Source of the DNA: JBQTII01 sp052387905
Lineage (GTDB): Bacteria > Actinomycetota > Actinomycetes > Sporichthyales > Sporichthyaceae
NCBI GenBank assembly: GCA_052387905.1
Contig: JBQTIR010000020.1
Span: forward strand, 62,001 to 126,000
DNA: 64,000 bases
Direction of reading: 5' to 3'
The position numbers were made by a program, and so were the translations under genes. Each line of letters begins with the position of its first letter. Positions within the stretch are counted from its first letter, which is position 1. This document shows, piece after piece, positions 40,307-49,742 of the stretch. A model generated the notes under the pieces. That model did not search any database. It saw nothing but the letters and a program-made list of their open reading frames with translations, and was not told where the DNA came from.

Positions 40307-41290
40307 TCAGGCGCGGCGGCGGGAGATCTCGTAGAGCGCGATGCCCGCCGCAACGCCCGCATTGAGCGATTCGGTCGGCCCACCCATCGGGATCCGGACG
40401 CGGATGTCGGCGGTCTCCCCGACCAGGCGCGAAACGCCCTTGCCCTCCGAGCCGATCACCAGACACATGGGCTCCTTGGCCGCGACCAGGTCGCCGATCT
40501 CGACGTCGCCGTCCCCGGCCAGCGCGACGATCGTCAGCCCGGCCTTCTGGTACCCCTGCAGCGCGCGGGTCAGGTTCGTGCACCGCGCCACGGGCAGCCG
40601 CGCGCCGGCGCCGGCGGCGGCCTTCCACGCCCCGGCGGTCATCCCGGCAGCCCGGCGCTCGGGCACCAGCACGCCGTGCGCACCGAAGGCCTCCGCCGAC
40701 CGCAGCACCGCGCCGAGGTTGCGCGGATCGGTCACCCCGTCCAGGGCGACGATCAGCGCAGGAGCGCGCGTGGCACGGGCCACCAGGTCGTCGGCGTGCG
40801 CGTAGGAGTACGGAGGGACCTGTAGCGCGAGGCCTTGGTGGTGGGCCTGACCGGTGATCCGGTCCATCTCCGCGCGGGTGATCTCCAGCAGCGGGATCGA
40901 CGCGGCGGCGCACAACTTCAGCGCGGCCCGTACGCGATCGTCGGCGTCCACGCGCTCGGCGACGTACATCGCGCTGGCCGGGATCTTGGCCTCGAGGGCT
41001 TCGACGACCGAGTTGCGCCCGACCACGATCTCGCTGGACTCCTTGGTCGCCCGACTTGACGGGCGACGCGAACCAGAACCTGACGGAGCCTTACCCGTCG
41101 GCGCAGCTGCCCGCCGGGCGGCGGCAGCAGCCTTGCGTGCCGCGGGGTGCCCGGTACGCTCAGTGGCCTTCGGGGTCGGGCCCCGGCCGGTGGTCAGGGT
41201 CTTGGACTTGTTCCCCCCACTACCGACGACCGGACCTTTCTTCGTCCCGGCCTTGCGCATGGCGCCCTTGCGGCTACTGTTCCCAGCCAT
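40307..41290 (-). CDS. rlmB: 23S rRNA (guanosine-2'-O-)-methyltransferase, TrmH/SpoU family
   Basis: 327 residues. The first about 85 are a basic, Gly/Ser/Ala-rich extension (SSRKGAMRKAGTKKG...), then the substrate-binding domain (EIVVGRNSVVEALEA) and the SpoU methyltransferase with its three motifs: DGVTDPRNLGAVLRSAEAFG, VIGSEGKGVSRLV and RIPMGGPTESLNAGVAAGIALYE, which form the SAM-binding trefoil knot. It methylates a guanosine 2'-hydroxyl in 23S rRNA. The stop of cysS lies five bases upstream and the gene pair is standard in actinobacteria. Confidence 0.9.
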   Translation of the reverse strand: MAGNSSRKGAMRKAGTKKGPVVGSGGNKSKTLTTGRGPTPKATERTGHPAARKAAAAARRAAAPTGKAPSGSGSRRPSSRATKESSEIVVGRNSVVEALEAKIPASAMYVAERVDADDRVRAALKLCAAASIPLLEITRAEMDRITGQAHHQGLALQVPPYSYAHADDLVARATRAPALIVALDGVTDPRNLGAVLRSAEAFGAHGVLVPERRAAGMTAGAWKAAAGAGARLPVARCTNLTRALQGYQKAGLTIVALAGDGDVEIGDLVAAKEPMCLVIGSEGKGVSRLVGETADIRVRIPMGGPTESLNAGVAAGIALYEISRRRA

Positions 41291-41295
41291 CGGTT

Positions 41296-42744
41296 CTACT
41301 TTCCTGCTGCTTCATCAGCTGACGTAGCGTCAGCCGTAGGTGTGCCGACGGTCCAGCGCGGACCGTGCGCGGTGTCCTCGACCGCGATCCCGGCGGCCCG
41401 AAGGCCGTCGCGGATGGCGTCGGCGGCGGCGAAGTCTTTACGCGCCCGCGCTGCCTGACGTTGGTCGAGAGTGAGTGCGACGAGGTTGTCCACGACCTCG
41501 CGCAATTCTGACGATCCTGCGCCGGTCGCCGCCCACGGCTCGGACATCGGGTCCAGTCCGAGCACGCCGAGCATCGCGCGCACTTCACCCAAGCGGGTGC
41601 GCACCGCATCCTTGTCACCGGCGGCGAGCGCGGTGTTGCCCTCGCGCACCCCGGCGTGGACCGCGGCGAACGCGGCCGGCGTGCCGAGGTCGTCGTCCAT
41701 TGCCGCTGCGAACTCCGCGGGCACGGGAGCGACCGCGCCGTCCCCGGCGGCACCGCCAAGAAACTCGCTCGCGTTGCGGACGAAGGTCTCGATGCGCCCG
41801 TAGGCAGCCGCGGACTCGGCCAACGAATGCGGCGAGTACTCCACCATCGAGCGGTAGTGCGGTGCGGACAGGAAGTAGCGCAGTTCGACGGGGCGGACCG
41901 CTCGCACGATCTCAGTGACCAGCAGCGAGTTGCCCAGGGACTTGCTCATCTTCTCCCCCGACAACGTCACCCACCCGTTGTGGAGCCAGTACGCGGCGAA
42001 GTCGTCGCCAGCGGCCTTCGACTGGGCGATCTCGTTCTCGTGGTGCGGGAACACCAGATCCAGGCCGCCGCCGTGGATGTCGAAGCGCGACCCCAGGTAC
42101 TTGTGCGCCATTGCCGAGCACTCCAGGTGCCAACCCGGCCGGCCCGGGCCCCACGGGGTGTCCCAGAACGGCTCGCCGGCCTTGACCGACTTCCACAAGG
42201 CGAAGTCGCGGGGATCGCGCTTGTGCGTCTCGATGTCGGTGTCGGCGGCGGCCTGCATCGCGTCGGCCTGCTGCCCGGACAGCGCGCCGTACGCCGCGAA
42301 CGAGCCGACCGAGAAGTAGACGTCGCCGCCGGCCGCATAGGCATGCCCGGCCTCGATCAGGCGCCGCATCAGCGTGATCATTTCCGGGACGTGCCCGGTG
42401 GCACGCGGCTCGACGGTGGGCGGCAGGCAGCCCAGGGTGTCGTACGCCCAGGTGAACGCCCGCTCGTTGCGCTGGGCGACGGACCAGTAGGGGATGCCCT
42501 CATCCAGGCCGCGGCGCAGGATCTTGTCGTCGATGTCGGTGACGTTGCGCACGAAGGTGACGGCGTGACCGGTGTGCTCCAGCCAGCGACGCAGGACGTC
42601 GAAGTTGACCCCGGAGCGGATGTGCCCGATGTGCGGCGGGGCCTGCACGGTCGCCCCGCACAGGTAAATGGACACCGCGCCGGGCTCATACGGGACGAAG
42701 TCCCGGGTGCTGCGGGCAGCGGTGTCGTAGAGGCGGAGCGTCAC
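41296..42744 (-). CDS. cysS: Cysteinyl-tRNA synthetase
   Basis: 482 residues from a GTG (42742-42744). The class I HIGH motif is APPHIGHIR (35-43), KMSKS is in GEKMSKSLGN, and zinc ligands (CG near 29, ECSAMAHKYLG, HGGGLDLVFPHHENE) are in place. It charges tRNA-Cys. The C-terminal DALR-like domain ends ...TSADEAAGK. The usual actinobacterial order ispD-ispF-cysS-rlmB is interrupted here by the 43-50 kb block. It is a separate enzyme from the mycothiol ligase MshC, which is not in this window. Confidence 0.95.
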   Translation of the reverse strand: MTLRLYDTAARSTRDFVPYEPGAVSIYLCGATVQAPPHIGHIRSGVNFDVLRRWLEHTGHAVTFVRNVTDIDDKILRRGLDEGIPYWSVAQRNERAFTWAYDTLGCLPPTVEPRATGHVPEMITLMRRLIEAGHAYAAGGDVYFSVGSFAAYGALSGQQADAMQAAADTDIETHKRDPRDFALWKSVKAGEPFWDTPWGPGRPGWHLECSAMAHKYLGSRFDIHGGGLDLVFPHHENEIAQSKAAGDDFAAYWLHNGWVTLSGEKMSKSLGNSLLVTEIVRAVRPVELRYFLSAPHYRSMVEYSPHSLAESAAAYGRIETFVRNASEFLGGAAGDGAVAPVPAEFAAAMDDDLGTPAAFAAVHAGVREGNTALAAGDKDAVRTRLGEVRAMLGVLGLDPMSEPWAATGAGSSELREVVDNLVALTLDQRQAARARKDFAAADAIRDGLRAAGIAVEDTAHGPRWTVGTPTADATSADEAAGK

Positions 42745-42773
42745 CGGCCAAGGCTACAAGCGATTGAGGCGAG

Positions 42774-42807
42774 GGCAGGCCGAGCACGCTCTTCGCTCGA
42801 GCCTGCC
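42774..42807. promoter_or_regulatory. Hairpin in the divergent cysS/ArsR region
   Basis: GGCAGGCCGAGC (42774-42785) and GCTCGAGCCTGCC (42795-42807) pair with one bulge to form a 12-base-pair stem with a nine-base loop. It lies in the 186-base gap between divergent cysS and ArsR-like genes. The right side of this gap is AT-rich (TTGCAGAATAAGTATGCG) and probably holds the ArsR promoter. Confidence 0.4.
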
Positions 42808-42930
42808 GAGCCGATTGAGCTTGTTGACGAGCGAAGCGAGGATCAGTCGCGCGAATGGCAGCCCGGGACGCTGCAACTGAATCGCATAATTGTTTTGCAG
42901 AATAAGTATGCGAACCCGTACGGTGGCGGA

Positions 42931-43545
42931 ATGAGCGACGAGACGCAGGCCTCACGGCCCACCCAAGTTCTCCTCGATTCCCGCTCGATCCGGGTGCTCG
43001 CCCACCCATTGCGCAGCCGCCTGCTGGGCCGCCTGCGTGTCGAGGGGCCCGCCACCGCGACGCAGCTGGCGACCCGCCTCGGCACCAACAGCGGCGCGAC
43101 CAGCTACCACCTGCGCAAACTCGCCGAGGTCGGGCTGGTCGTCGAGGACATCACCAGCGGGGATGCCCGCGACCGCTGGTGGCGCGCTGCGCACGATTAC
43201 ACGACGTGGTCCCAGGACCAATTCCTCGACGACCCGGACGACCGCGCGGCCGCGACGTGGCTCATCGGCGATCACCTGCGCATGAACACCGCGAAGACCC
43301 AGGACTGGCTCGACGCCGCAGGTGAGTGGCCGCGCGAATGGGTCAAGGCCGCGGACCTGTCGGACTACCGACTCCTGCTGACGGCCACCCAGGCCGCCGA
43401 ACTGACCCGGGAGCTCGACGCCGTGATCACTCGCTATCGCGTCACCGGCGACCTTCCCGCCACCGGCACAATCCCCCGAGAAGGTGAGGCCACCAGCGTC
43501 GCGGTGATCCTGCACGTGCATCCCTGGTTGCACGGGCCGCGATGA
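42931..43545 (+). CDS. ArsR/HTH-5-type transcriptional regulator
   Basis: 204 residues. The N-terminal winged helix is distinct (VLAHPLRSRLLGRLRVEGPA, TATQLATRLGTNSGATSYHLRK), followed by a long helical C-terminal domain (DYTTWSQDQFLDDPDDRAAA) that likely binds a ligand. The upstream region carries GCATAATT...AATAAGTATGC, an imperfect dyad suitable as an autoregulatory site. It is coupled by ATGA overlap to an MFS exporter, so probably represses its own operon until a substrate appears. Confidence 0.85.
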   Translation: MSDETQASRPTQVLLDSRSIRVLAHPLRSRLLGRLRVEGPATATQLATRLGTNSGATSYHLRKLAEVGLVVEDITSGDARDRWWRAAHDYTTWSQDQFLDDPDDRAAATWLIGDHLRMNTAKTQDWLDAAGEWPREWVKAADLSDYRLLLTATQAAELTRELDAVITRYRVTGDLPATGTIPREGEATSVAVILHVHPWLHGPR

Positions 43546-44858
43546 CCCAGCCGGCCATGGACGCGACCACCATCCGGCGGCGTTTCCTGCTGTTGTGCGC
43601 GAGCCGCTGGCTGCCGACCGGGGTCACCATTCCGGTGCTCGTGGTCCTGCTGCAGGAGCGTGGTCTGTCCCTGGCCACGATCGGCCTGCTCACCGCACTG
43701 TCCAGCGCGGTGGTCGCCCTACTCGAACTACCGACCGGTGGCCTCGCGGACACCCTCGGGCGCCGGCCCGTCCTGCTGGCCGCCGGTGTGCTCAGCCTGC
43801 TGTCGATGACGATCACTGCGTTCTCCGGCGCGGTGGCGCTTTTCGCGCTGGCCTGGTGCGTCGAGGGGATCTACCGCGCGCTCGACTCCGGGCCGCTGGA
43901 AGCCTGGTACGTCGACTCCGTGCTCGCCGCCGACCCGGACGCCGACATCGAGTCCGGCCTCGCCGCCGAGAGCACCGCCATCTCGGCCGCGATAGTGGCG
44001 GGCGCCCTCGTGGGCGGGGCCGCCGCCCTGCTCCCGGCTCTCAGCGCGCTGCCGGCGTTGGCGTTGCCGATGCTGGTGGCGATCGTGCTGCGATCCCTCG
44101 ACCTGATCGCGACGTGGGTGCTGCTTGACGAGCCGCCGGGGGACGCCGCGACCGCGGCGATCCCTAGGGCTTCGCGCCTCCGCCGCGCCGCGGGTTCAGC
44201 CCGGGCCTCGGGCCGCACCGTGCGCGAGGCGCTGCGACTGCTGCGGGGCAGCTCCGCGCTGGCCGCGCTCGCGGCCGTCGAACTCTTCTGGGGCGCCGGG
44301 ATGACCGGCGTCGAAGTCCTCAGCGGCCCACGCATGGTCGAACTCGTGGGCGACGCCTCCGGCGGTGTCGCCGCCTATGCACTGACGGCCGCCGCGGCCT
44401 GGACGATCAGCGGCCTGGGCGCGGCGGCCGCGCCCTACATCGCCCGCCGCACCGGTTCCTGGCTCCGCGCCGCGATCGTCGCCCGGATCGCGCAGGGCGC
44501 GGGCGTGACACTCGCGGTCCTCGTGGCGGGTCCTGCCGGATTGTTCCTCGGCTACGCAGGTTTTTATCTGGTGCACGGGACGGCGAACGTCGCGCACTAC
44601 GGGCTGGTGCATCGGCATACCTCGGCCGCGCACCGCGCCACGATGGTCAGCGTCAACAGCTTGAGCTCGCGGATCGGCGGGGTCGCCGCGGCGCCCGCGC
44701 TGGGTGCGCTCGCCGCAGGCCAGGGGCTGGTGACCGCATTCGCGGTCTCGGCCCTGCTGCTGGTCCTCCCGGCACCGCTCTACCTGCTGGCAAGAACGCC
44801 TGGGCGTGAAGATCCGTCAGATGCGCTACGTTTCCCGGCGCCCACAGCCGCGTCGTAG
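43542..44858 (+). CDS. MFS transporter (probable drug/small-molecule exporter)
   Basis: A 438-residue integral membrane protein with about 12 hydrophobic helices. The MFS-A signature occurs in the loop after helix 2 (GGLADTLGRRPVLLAAG), and a C-terminal helix set ends before an ARTPGREDPSD tail. It is coupled to the ArsR-type gene (ATGA). A typical regulator-exporter pair for toxic small molecules; substrate unknown. Its 3' end overlaps the convergent chelatase gene by 79 bases. Confidence 0.88.
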   Translation: MTQPAMDATTIRRRFLLLCASRWLPTGVTIPVLVVLLQERGLSLATIGLLTALSSAVVALLELPTGGLADTLGRRPVLLAAGVLSLLSMTITAFSGAVALFALAWCVEGIYRALDSGPLEAWYVDSVLAADPDADIESGLAAESTAISAAIVAGALVGGAAALLPALSALPALALPMLVAIVLRSLDLIATWVLLDEPPGDAATAAIPRASRLRRAAGSARASGRTVREALRLLRGSSALAALAAVELFWGAGMTGVEVLSGPRMVELVGDASGGVAAYALTAAAAWTISGLGAAAAPYIARRTGSWLRAAIVARIAQGAGVTLAVLVAGPAGLFLGYAGFYLVHGTANVAHYGLVHRHTSAAHRATMVSVNSLSSRIGGVAAAPALGALAAGQGLVTAFAVSALLLVLPAPLYLLARTPGREDPSDALRFPAPTAAS

Positions 44859-45526
44859 CGGCGCAGGATCAGCGCGACCAATGCCGGATGCACCCCGATC
44901 GGTGCGCTGACGACGTCCGCGCCGCACCCGGCGATCTCGGTCGCGAAGCGCCCGGGTGAGAGCAGGTAGCTGGCCACCGATACGCAGGCGTGGCCGGTGG
45001 CGCGTAGCCGGGCCACAGCGTCAATGACCGAGGGTTGCGCGGAGGAGTTGTAGCCGACCTCGACGGGGCGACCCAGCCGGGTCGCGAGCAGCATCGCCAT
45101 GGCCTCGGTGTCGGCGTGCGAGCGTGGGTCCGACGATCCCGCCGCTGCGAGCACCACCGCATCCCCGCGCAGATCCGCGGCGGCCTCGGCGCACTCCAGA
45201 CCCTCGGCCAGGGCCTCGGCGAGCAGGTCATGTGGACCGAGCGCCGGGGCGCAGGGCGGCACGGCGTCGGGGCGGTGAAAGGCGGCGACCCCGGCAACGT
45301 CGTGCGCGATGTGGTAGCCGTTGCCCAGCAGCAACGGAACGACGACGACCTGCTCGGGTGCGGCCCCGAGCACCTCGGGGAGCGAGGGAGCGGCGAGCTC
45401 GATGTAGGCCTCCCGTACATCCAGGCCGGGCCGGGCCGCGCGCACCGCATCGAGCAGCGCTCGGATGTTCTGCTGAGCCGCCGGGTTGCGACTGCCGTGC
45501 GCGACCCCGATGAGAGTGGGACTCAT
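44780..45526 (-). CDS. Sirohydrochlorin chelatase-like (CbiX) protein
   Basis: A 248-residue protein with two CbiX-like halves: LIGVAHGSRNPAAQQNIRAL (His near residue 10) and the later DAVVLAAAGSSDPRS. CbiX/SirB inserts Fe or Co into sirohydrochlorin, giving sirohaem, the cofactor of the nearby NirB. The ATG at 45524-45526 overlaps the stop of the HemD-like regulator gene (ATGA). The last 79 bases overlap the end of the MFS gene on the other strand. Same arrangement as in mycobacterial nirBD clusters. Confidence 0.85.
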   Translation of the reverse strand: MSPTLIGVAHGSRNPAAQQNIRALLDAVRAARPGLDVREAYIELAAPSLPEVLGAAPEQVVVVPLLLGNGYHIAHDVAGVAAFHRPDAVPPCAPALGPHDLLAEALAEGLECAEAAADLRGDAVVLAAAGSSDPRSHADTEAMAMLLATRLGRPVEVGYNSSAQPSVIDAVARLRATGHACVSVASYLLSPGRFATEIAGCGADVVSAPIGVHPALVALILRRYDAAVGAGKRSASDGSSRPGVLASR

Positions 45527-46749
45527 GCCTCGACCCGCAGGCGATAGCCGCGCTTGACCACGGTCTGCACGCACGCGCCGTCGCCGAGGGCAGCGCGCAG
45601 GCGGGTCACAGCCATCTCCACCGCGTGTTCTGACGCAGCATCACCGCTGGGCAGGCGGGGCACCAACTGCGCGCGCGACATGACCCGCCCGGGCTGCTCG
45701 GCGAGGGCTCGCAGCACCGCCATCGGCGCCGGGGGCAGGTCGATCAGCCGGTCGTCGATGAGCACAGCGTGCCCGCGGATCTCCAGGCGATGCCCTCCGA
45801 CGACGAGCCCACCCGGACGGCGACGCGGCAGTTCATCGGTAATCACCCGCACCAACGCGCCGAGGCGCGGACGCTCCGGCTGCAAGGTTCGCACGCCCAG
45901 GGCCTCGAAGGGCTCAGCCGTGACCGCGCCCACGCAGGCCGGCACGACATCTCCACGGAATGCGGCCAGCAACGCTTCCCGGCGGCCCATCTGGTCGGCG
46001 AGCTCGAGCATGGCGGCCACCGCAGGCTTGCTGGTGAACGCCACCGCATCGACGTTGCGGGTCGCGACGAGTTCGATCAGCTTGACCAACGGGGTGATGT
46101 CATCCGGCGGGCGCCACTGGTAGACCGGCACGGTCACGACGTCGGCGCCGGCGGCGCGCAGGCCCTCGACGAGTTCGGGTTCGGGGTCGCCGTGCAACTG
46201 CACCGCGATCCGCACCCCGTTGATGTCGCGGGCGCGCAGGTGGTCCAGGACCTCGCGCAGCGACTCCGACACCGGAGACCAGCTCTCGCGCAGGCCCGCG
46301 GCGCGGATCGCCCCCATGGCCTTGGGCCCGCGCGCCAGCACATTCGCCGCGGTGAGCACGCTGTGCAACTCGTCGCCCAGGCCCCAACCGTCGGCGGCCT
46401 CGACCCAGCCGCGGAAGCCCACTCCCGTCGTGGCAACCACGATGGAGGGAGGGTCAGCGATGCAGGCCTTGGTGGCAGCGACCAGGTCCCCGTCATCGGA
46501 GAGCGGACGGATCTGGACAGCCGGCGCGGACACCACCCGGGCGCCGCGACGCTCCAGCAGGCCCGCGAGTTCCTCCCGGCGCCGGCAGGCCGTGATCGCG
46601 ACGGTGAACCCCGTCAACGACGCGCCAGCCCCGATCCCGGTTTCCTCCGCCGGATGCGGGATGACGGGCGCTGATGCCACAGCGGCCACCGCGAGGTCCT
46701 CAGCCACCGGCGCCGGCCTTGCGGACCTGGATGACTCCGTCGTGGACAC
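45523..46749 (-). CDS. Uroporphyrinogen-III synthase fused to a winged-helix DNA-binding domain (NnaR-like)
   Basis: Up to 408 residues. The HemD domain covers about 40-310 (FTVAITACRRREELAGLLER, RDINGVRIAVQLHGDPEPE, AFTSKPAVAAMLELADQ). An OmpR/PhoB-type winged helix follows (IDLPPAPMAVLRALAEQ, DAASEHAVEMAVTRLRAALG, GYRLRVEA). Such fusions activate nitrate/nitrite assimilation genes (NnaR of Streptomyces). The 46749 GTG overlaps nirD by 50 bases. A GTG at 46705-46707 (VAEDLAVAA) overlaps by only eight and may be the true start. It is also the gene that would balance uroporphyrinogen III supply for sirohaem. Confidence 0.88.
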   Translation of the reverse strand: MSTTESSRSARPAPVAEDLAVAAVASAPVIPHPAEETGIGAGASLTGFTVAITACRRREELAGLLERRGARVVSAPAVQIRPLSDDGDLVAATKACIADPPSIVVATTGVGFRGWVEAADGWGLGDELHSVLTAANVLARGPKAMGAIRAAGLRESWSPVSESLREVLDHLRARDINGVRIAVQLHGDPEPELVEGLRAAGADVVTVPVYQWRPPDDITPLVKLIELVATRNVDAVAFTSKPAVAAMLELADQMGRREALLAAFRGDVVPACVGAVTAEPFEALGVRTLQPERPRLGALVRVITDELPRRRPGGLVVGGHRLEIRGHAVLIDDRLIDLPPAPMAVLRALAEQPGRVMSRAQLVPRLPSGDAASEHAVEMAVTRLRAALGDGACVQTVVKRGYRLRVEA

Positions 46750-47086
46750 GCGTGTGATACAGCGTCAGGGAAAGGGCATCGTCGTCGAGGCACACCCCGG
46801 TGCGCAGATCGAACACATGCTTGTAGAGCGGGGAGGCCACCGTCGGCGCATCACCCCGACTGCCCACGATGCCCCGCGCGATCACCGAGGCGCCGGTCGT
46901 GGGGTCGTTGTTGGAGACCGCGAACACGGTGCCGTCGTGGATGCGGAACACCGCTACAGCCTCCCCGTTGACCAGCGCCGGTACACCGACCTCGGCATCG
47001 AGCCGGTCGGCCGCGATCACGTCGACCCAACTGTCCGGTCCGGTCACCACATACCCGAGCTCTGCACGGGAGTCCAGGCTCGTCAC
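46700..47086 (-). CDS. nirD: Nitrite reductase small subunit
   Basis: 128 residues with a Rieske-like fold (ADRLDAEVGVPALVNGEAVA, VFRIHDGTVFAVSNNDP) that lacks the Cys and His ligands of a Rieske cluster, as is usual for NirD. It assists NirB in NADH-dependent reduction of nitrite to ammonium. The GTG at 47084-47086 overlaps the nirB stop, so the pair is translationally coupled. Confidence 0.92.
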   Translation of the reverse strand: MTSLDSRAELGYVVTGPDSWVDVIAADRLDAEVGVPALVNGEAVAVFRIHDGTVFAVSNNDPTTGASVIARGIVGSRGDAPTVASPLYKHVFDLRTGVCLDDDALSLTLYHTRVHDGVIQVRKAGAGG

Positions 47087-49653
47087 AGTGCACCGACCCG
47101 CAGAGTCGGACCGGCGACGATGCGCAACTCGCCCGTCTCATCCGCCCGCGCCGGGCGGATCTGTCCGCGCTCATCGACGAACGTGATCGTGGGATCGGGA
47201 ACGTCCGGAGCGTTGACGAAGGACACGAAACGCTTGAGCTTCTCCGGGTCCTTGATGGTCTCGGCCCATTCGTCGGCGTAGGTGGCGACGTGCTTGACCA
47301 TCGCGTCATCGAGCGCGCCGCAGATTCCGAGGGAGTCGTCGATGATGACCTCGCGCAGGTAATCGATACCGCCTTCCAACGCTTCGAGCCAGGGCGCCGT
47401 GCGCTGCAGACGATCAGCGGTCTGGATGTAGAACATCAGGAACCGATCGATATAGCGGATCAGCGTCTCGTCGTCCAGGTCACGCGCGAGTTCGATCGCA
47501 TGCTTGGGGGTCGCCCCGCCGTTGCCGCCGACGTAGAGGTTCCAGCCCTTCTCGGTGGCGATGATCCCGAAGTCCTTGCCGCGGGCCTCGGCGCACTCAC
47601 GGGCGCACCCCGATACCCCGGACTTGAGCTTGTGCGGCGCGCGCAGGCCGCGGTAGCGCAGCTCGAGCGCGACGGCCATGCCGACCGAGTCCTGCACCCC
47701 GTAACGGCACCAGGTGTCCCCGACGCAACTCTTCACCGTGCGCAGTGCCTTGCCGTACGCGTGGCCCGATTCGAACCCGCCGTCGACGAGCTTGGACCAG
47801 ATCAGCGGCAGCTGCTCGGCGCGGGCACCGAACAGGTCGATGCGCTGGCCGCCGGTGATCTTGGTGTAGAGCCCGAACTCCTTAGCGACCTCGCCGATCA
47901 GGATCAGGCCCTCCGGAGTGACCTCCCCGCCGGGGATCCGCGGAACGACGGAGTACGTGCCGTTGCGCTGCATGTTCGCGAGCAGGTGGTCGTTGGTGTC
48001 CTGCAACGTCCCGCGGTCACCGTCGAGCACGTGCGCGTTGTGCAGGCTGGCCAGGATCGAGGCGAGTGCCGGCTTGCAGATGTCGCAGCCCCGCCCGCGG
48101 CCGTGCGAGTGCAGCACCTCACCGAAGGTGTGCGCGCCGGTGACGCGCGCGATGTCGAAGAGCTCGGCCCGGCTGTAGTCGAAGTGCTCGCACAACGCCT
48201 TACTGACCGCGACCCCGGCCCGGGTGAGCTCGTGCTCCAGGAGGGTCTTGAGCAATGGGACACAGGACCCACATCCGGTCCCGGCCTTGGTACAACCCTT
48301 GATCTCCGCGACCGTGTGGCAGGGACCCGTGGCGACGGCGGCGACGATGGTGCCCTTGTCGACGTTCTCGCACGAGCAGATCGTCGCGTTGTCCGGCAAC
48401 GCCACCGGGCCGATCCCGCCCGGCGCCCCCGAACGCGCCGGCAGGATCAGGTCCTCGGGATTGGCCGGCAGCGGGATGTCAGCTCCGGCGAGCGGACGCA
48501 GCGTCAGATACGCCGAGGCGTCCCCGACCAGGATCCCGCCCAACAGGCGGCTCCCGTCGGCGGACACGACCAGCTTCTTGTAGACCCTGGCCAGCGGGTC
48601 GGCGTAGGTGAGCTCCAACGCGCCCGGAGTGGTCGCGAACGCGTCGCCGAAGCTGGCGACATCGACCCCCATCAGTTTGAGCTTGGTCGAGAGGTCCCCG
48701 CCGGCGAAGGTCTGGCTGGCCCCGGCGAGCGCCGCCGCCGCCGCCTCGGCCTGGGCGTAGCCGGGGGCGACCAGCCCGTAAACCATGCCGCCCGCACATG
48801 CGACCTCGCCGATCGCGTAGATCGCCGGGTCCGCGGTCCGGCAGTCCACATCGACGACCACGCCGCCGCGCGGGCCGATCTCCAGCCCGGCACCGCGGGC
48901 AAGTTCGTCACGCGGACGGATCCCGGCGGAGAACACCAGCACCCCGACGTCGATCGGATCGGCGTCGGTCAGTTCCAGGCGGGCGACCCGGCCGCGGTCA
49001 TCGGCCACGATGCGCTCGGTACGCGCACCGAGGTGGATCTGCACCCCGAGAGAGGCGATGTGACGGGCAAGCATGTCGCCGCCGCCAGCGTCGACCTGAA
49101 GGGGCATCAGCCGCGGAGCCATCTCCACGACGTGGGTGGTCAACCCGAGATTGAGTAGGGCGTTCGCTGCTTCCAGACCGAGCAGGCCGCCGCCGATCAC
49201 CACCCCCGTGCTGGCGTCGGCGGCGGCGGCCTTGATCGCCTCCAGGTCGTCGATGGTCCGGTAGACGAAGCAGTTACCTGCCTCGTGCCCGGGAACGGGC
49301 GGCACAAACGGGTAGGACCCGGTGGCCAGGACGAGCGCGTCGTAACCGAAAACCCGGCCGTCGGCCACTGTCACCTCGCGGGCCACGCGGTCGATCCCGG
49401 TCGCTTGGGCCCGCAGTTCCAGCGTCACGGCGGGGTCGTCGTAGTGGCCGTCGGGTAGCAGCGAGAGGTCTTCGGCGGTGCTGCCGGCGAAATAGGAGGA
49501 CAGGGCGACGCGGTCGTAGGCCGGGCGGGGTTCCTCGCCCAGCACAGTGATGTCCCAATCCACACTGAGGCCGCGGGCCAACGCCGCGGTGACGAACTTG
49601 TGCCCGACCATGCCGTGGCCCAGCACGACGAGCGAGCGGCGGGACAACGTCAT
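47083..49653 (-). CDS. nirB: Nitrite reductase (NAD(P)H) large subunit
   Basis: An 856-residue enzyme. FAD/NADH domain at the N-terminus (VVLGHGMVGHKFVTAAL; GGGLLGLEAANALL), then a BFD-like [2Fe-2S] domain (ICSCENVDKGTIV, GCTKAGTGCGSCVPLL), then the sirohaem/[4Fe-4S] domains (VGDTWCRYGVQDSVGMAVAL, SGVSGCARECAEARGKD). It reduces nitrite to ammonium in assimilation. The ATG at 49651-49653 follows AAGGAGTG. A GlnR-like site lies about 90-115 bases upstream. Confidence 0.96.
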   Translation of the reverse strand: MTLSRRSLVVLGHGMVGHKFVTAALARGLSVDWDITVLGEEPRPAYDRVALSSYFAGSTAEDLSLLPDGHYDDPAVTLELRAQATGIDRVAREVTVADGRVFGYDALVLATGSYPFVPPVPGHEAGNCFVYRTIDDLEAIKAAAADASTGVVIGGGLLGLEAANALLNLGLTTHVVEMAPRLMPLQVDAGGGDMLARHIASLGVQIHLGARTERIVADDRGRVARLELTDADPIDVGVLVFSAGIRPRDELARGAGLEIGPRGGVVVDVDCRTADPAIYAIGEVACAGGMVYGLVAPGYAQAEAAAAALAGASQTFAGGDLSTKLKLMGVDVASFGDAFATTPGALELTYADPLARVYKKLVVSADGSRLLGGILVGDASAYLTLRPLAGADIPLPANPEDLILPARSGAPGGIGPVALPDNATICSCENVDKGTIVAAVATGPCHTVAEIKGCTKAGTGCGSCVPLLKTLLEHELTRAGVAVSKALCEHFDYSRAELFDIARVTGAHTFGEVLHSHGRGRGCDICKPALASILASLHNAHVLDGDRGTLQDTNDHLLANMQRNGTYSVVPRIPGGEVTPEGLILIGEVAKEFGLYTKITGGQRIDLFGARAEQLPLIWSKLVDGGFESGHAYGKALRTVKSCVGDTWCRYGVQDSVGMAVALELRYRGLRAPHKLKSGVSGCARECAEARGKDFGIIATEKGWNLYVGGNGGATPKHAIELARDLDDETLIRYIDRFLMFYIQTADRLQRTAPWLEALEGGIDYLREVIIDDSLGICGALDDAMVKHVATYADEWAETIKDPEKLKRFVSFVNAPDVPDPTITFVDERGQIRPARADETGELRIVAGPTLRVGAL

Positions 49654-49742
49654 GCAGCACTCCTTCACCCGGTGTACGGCTGGCACAGTGCACTCCGGCG
49701 TCGACGTCCCCCCGAGTGCCCCTGTCATAGGACCGCGGCGGC

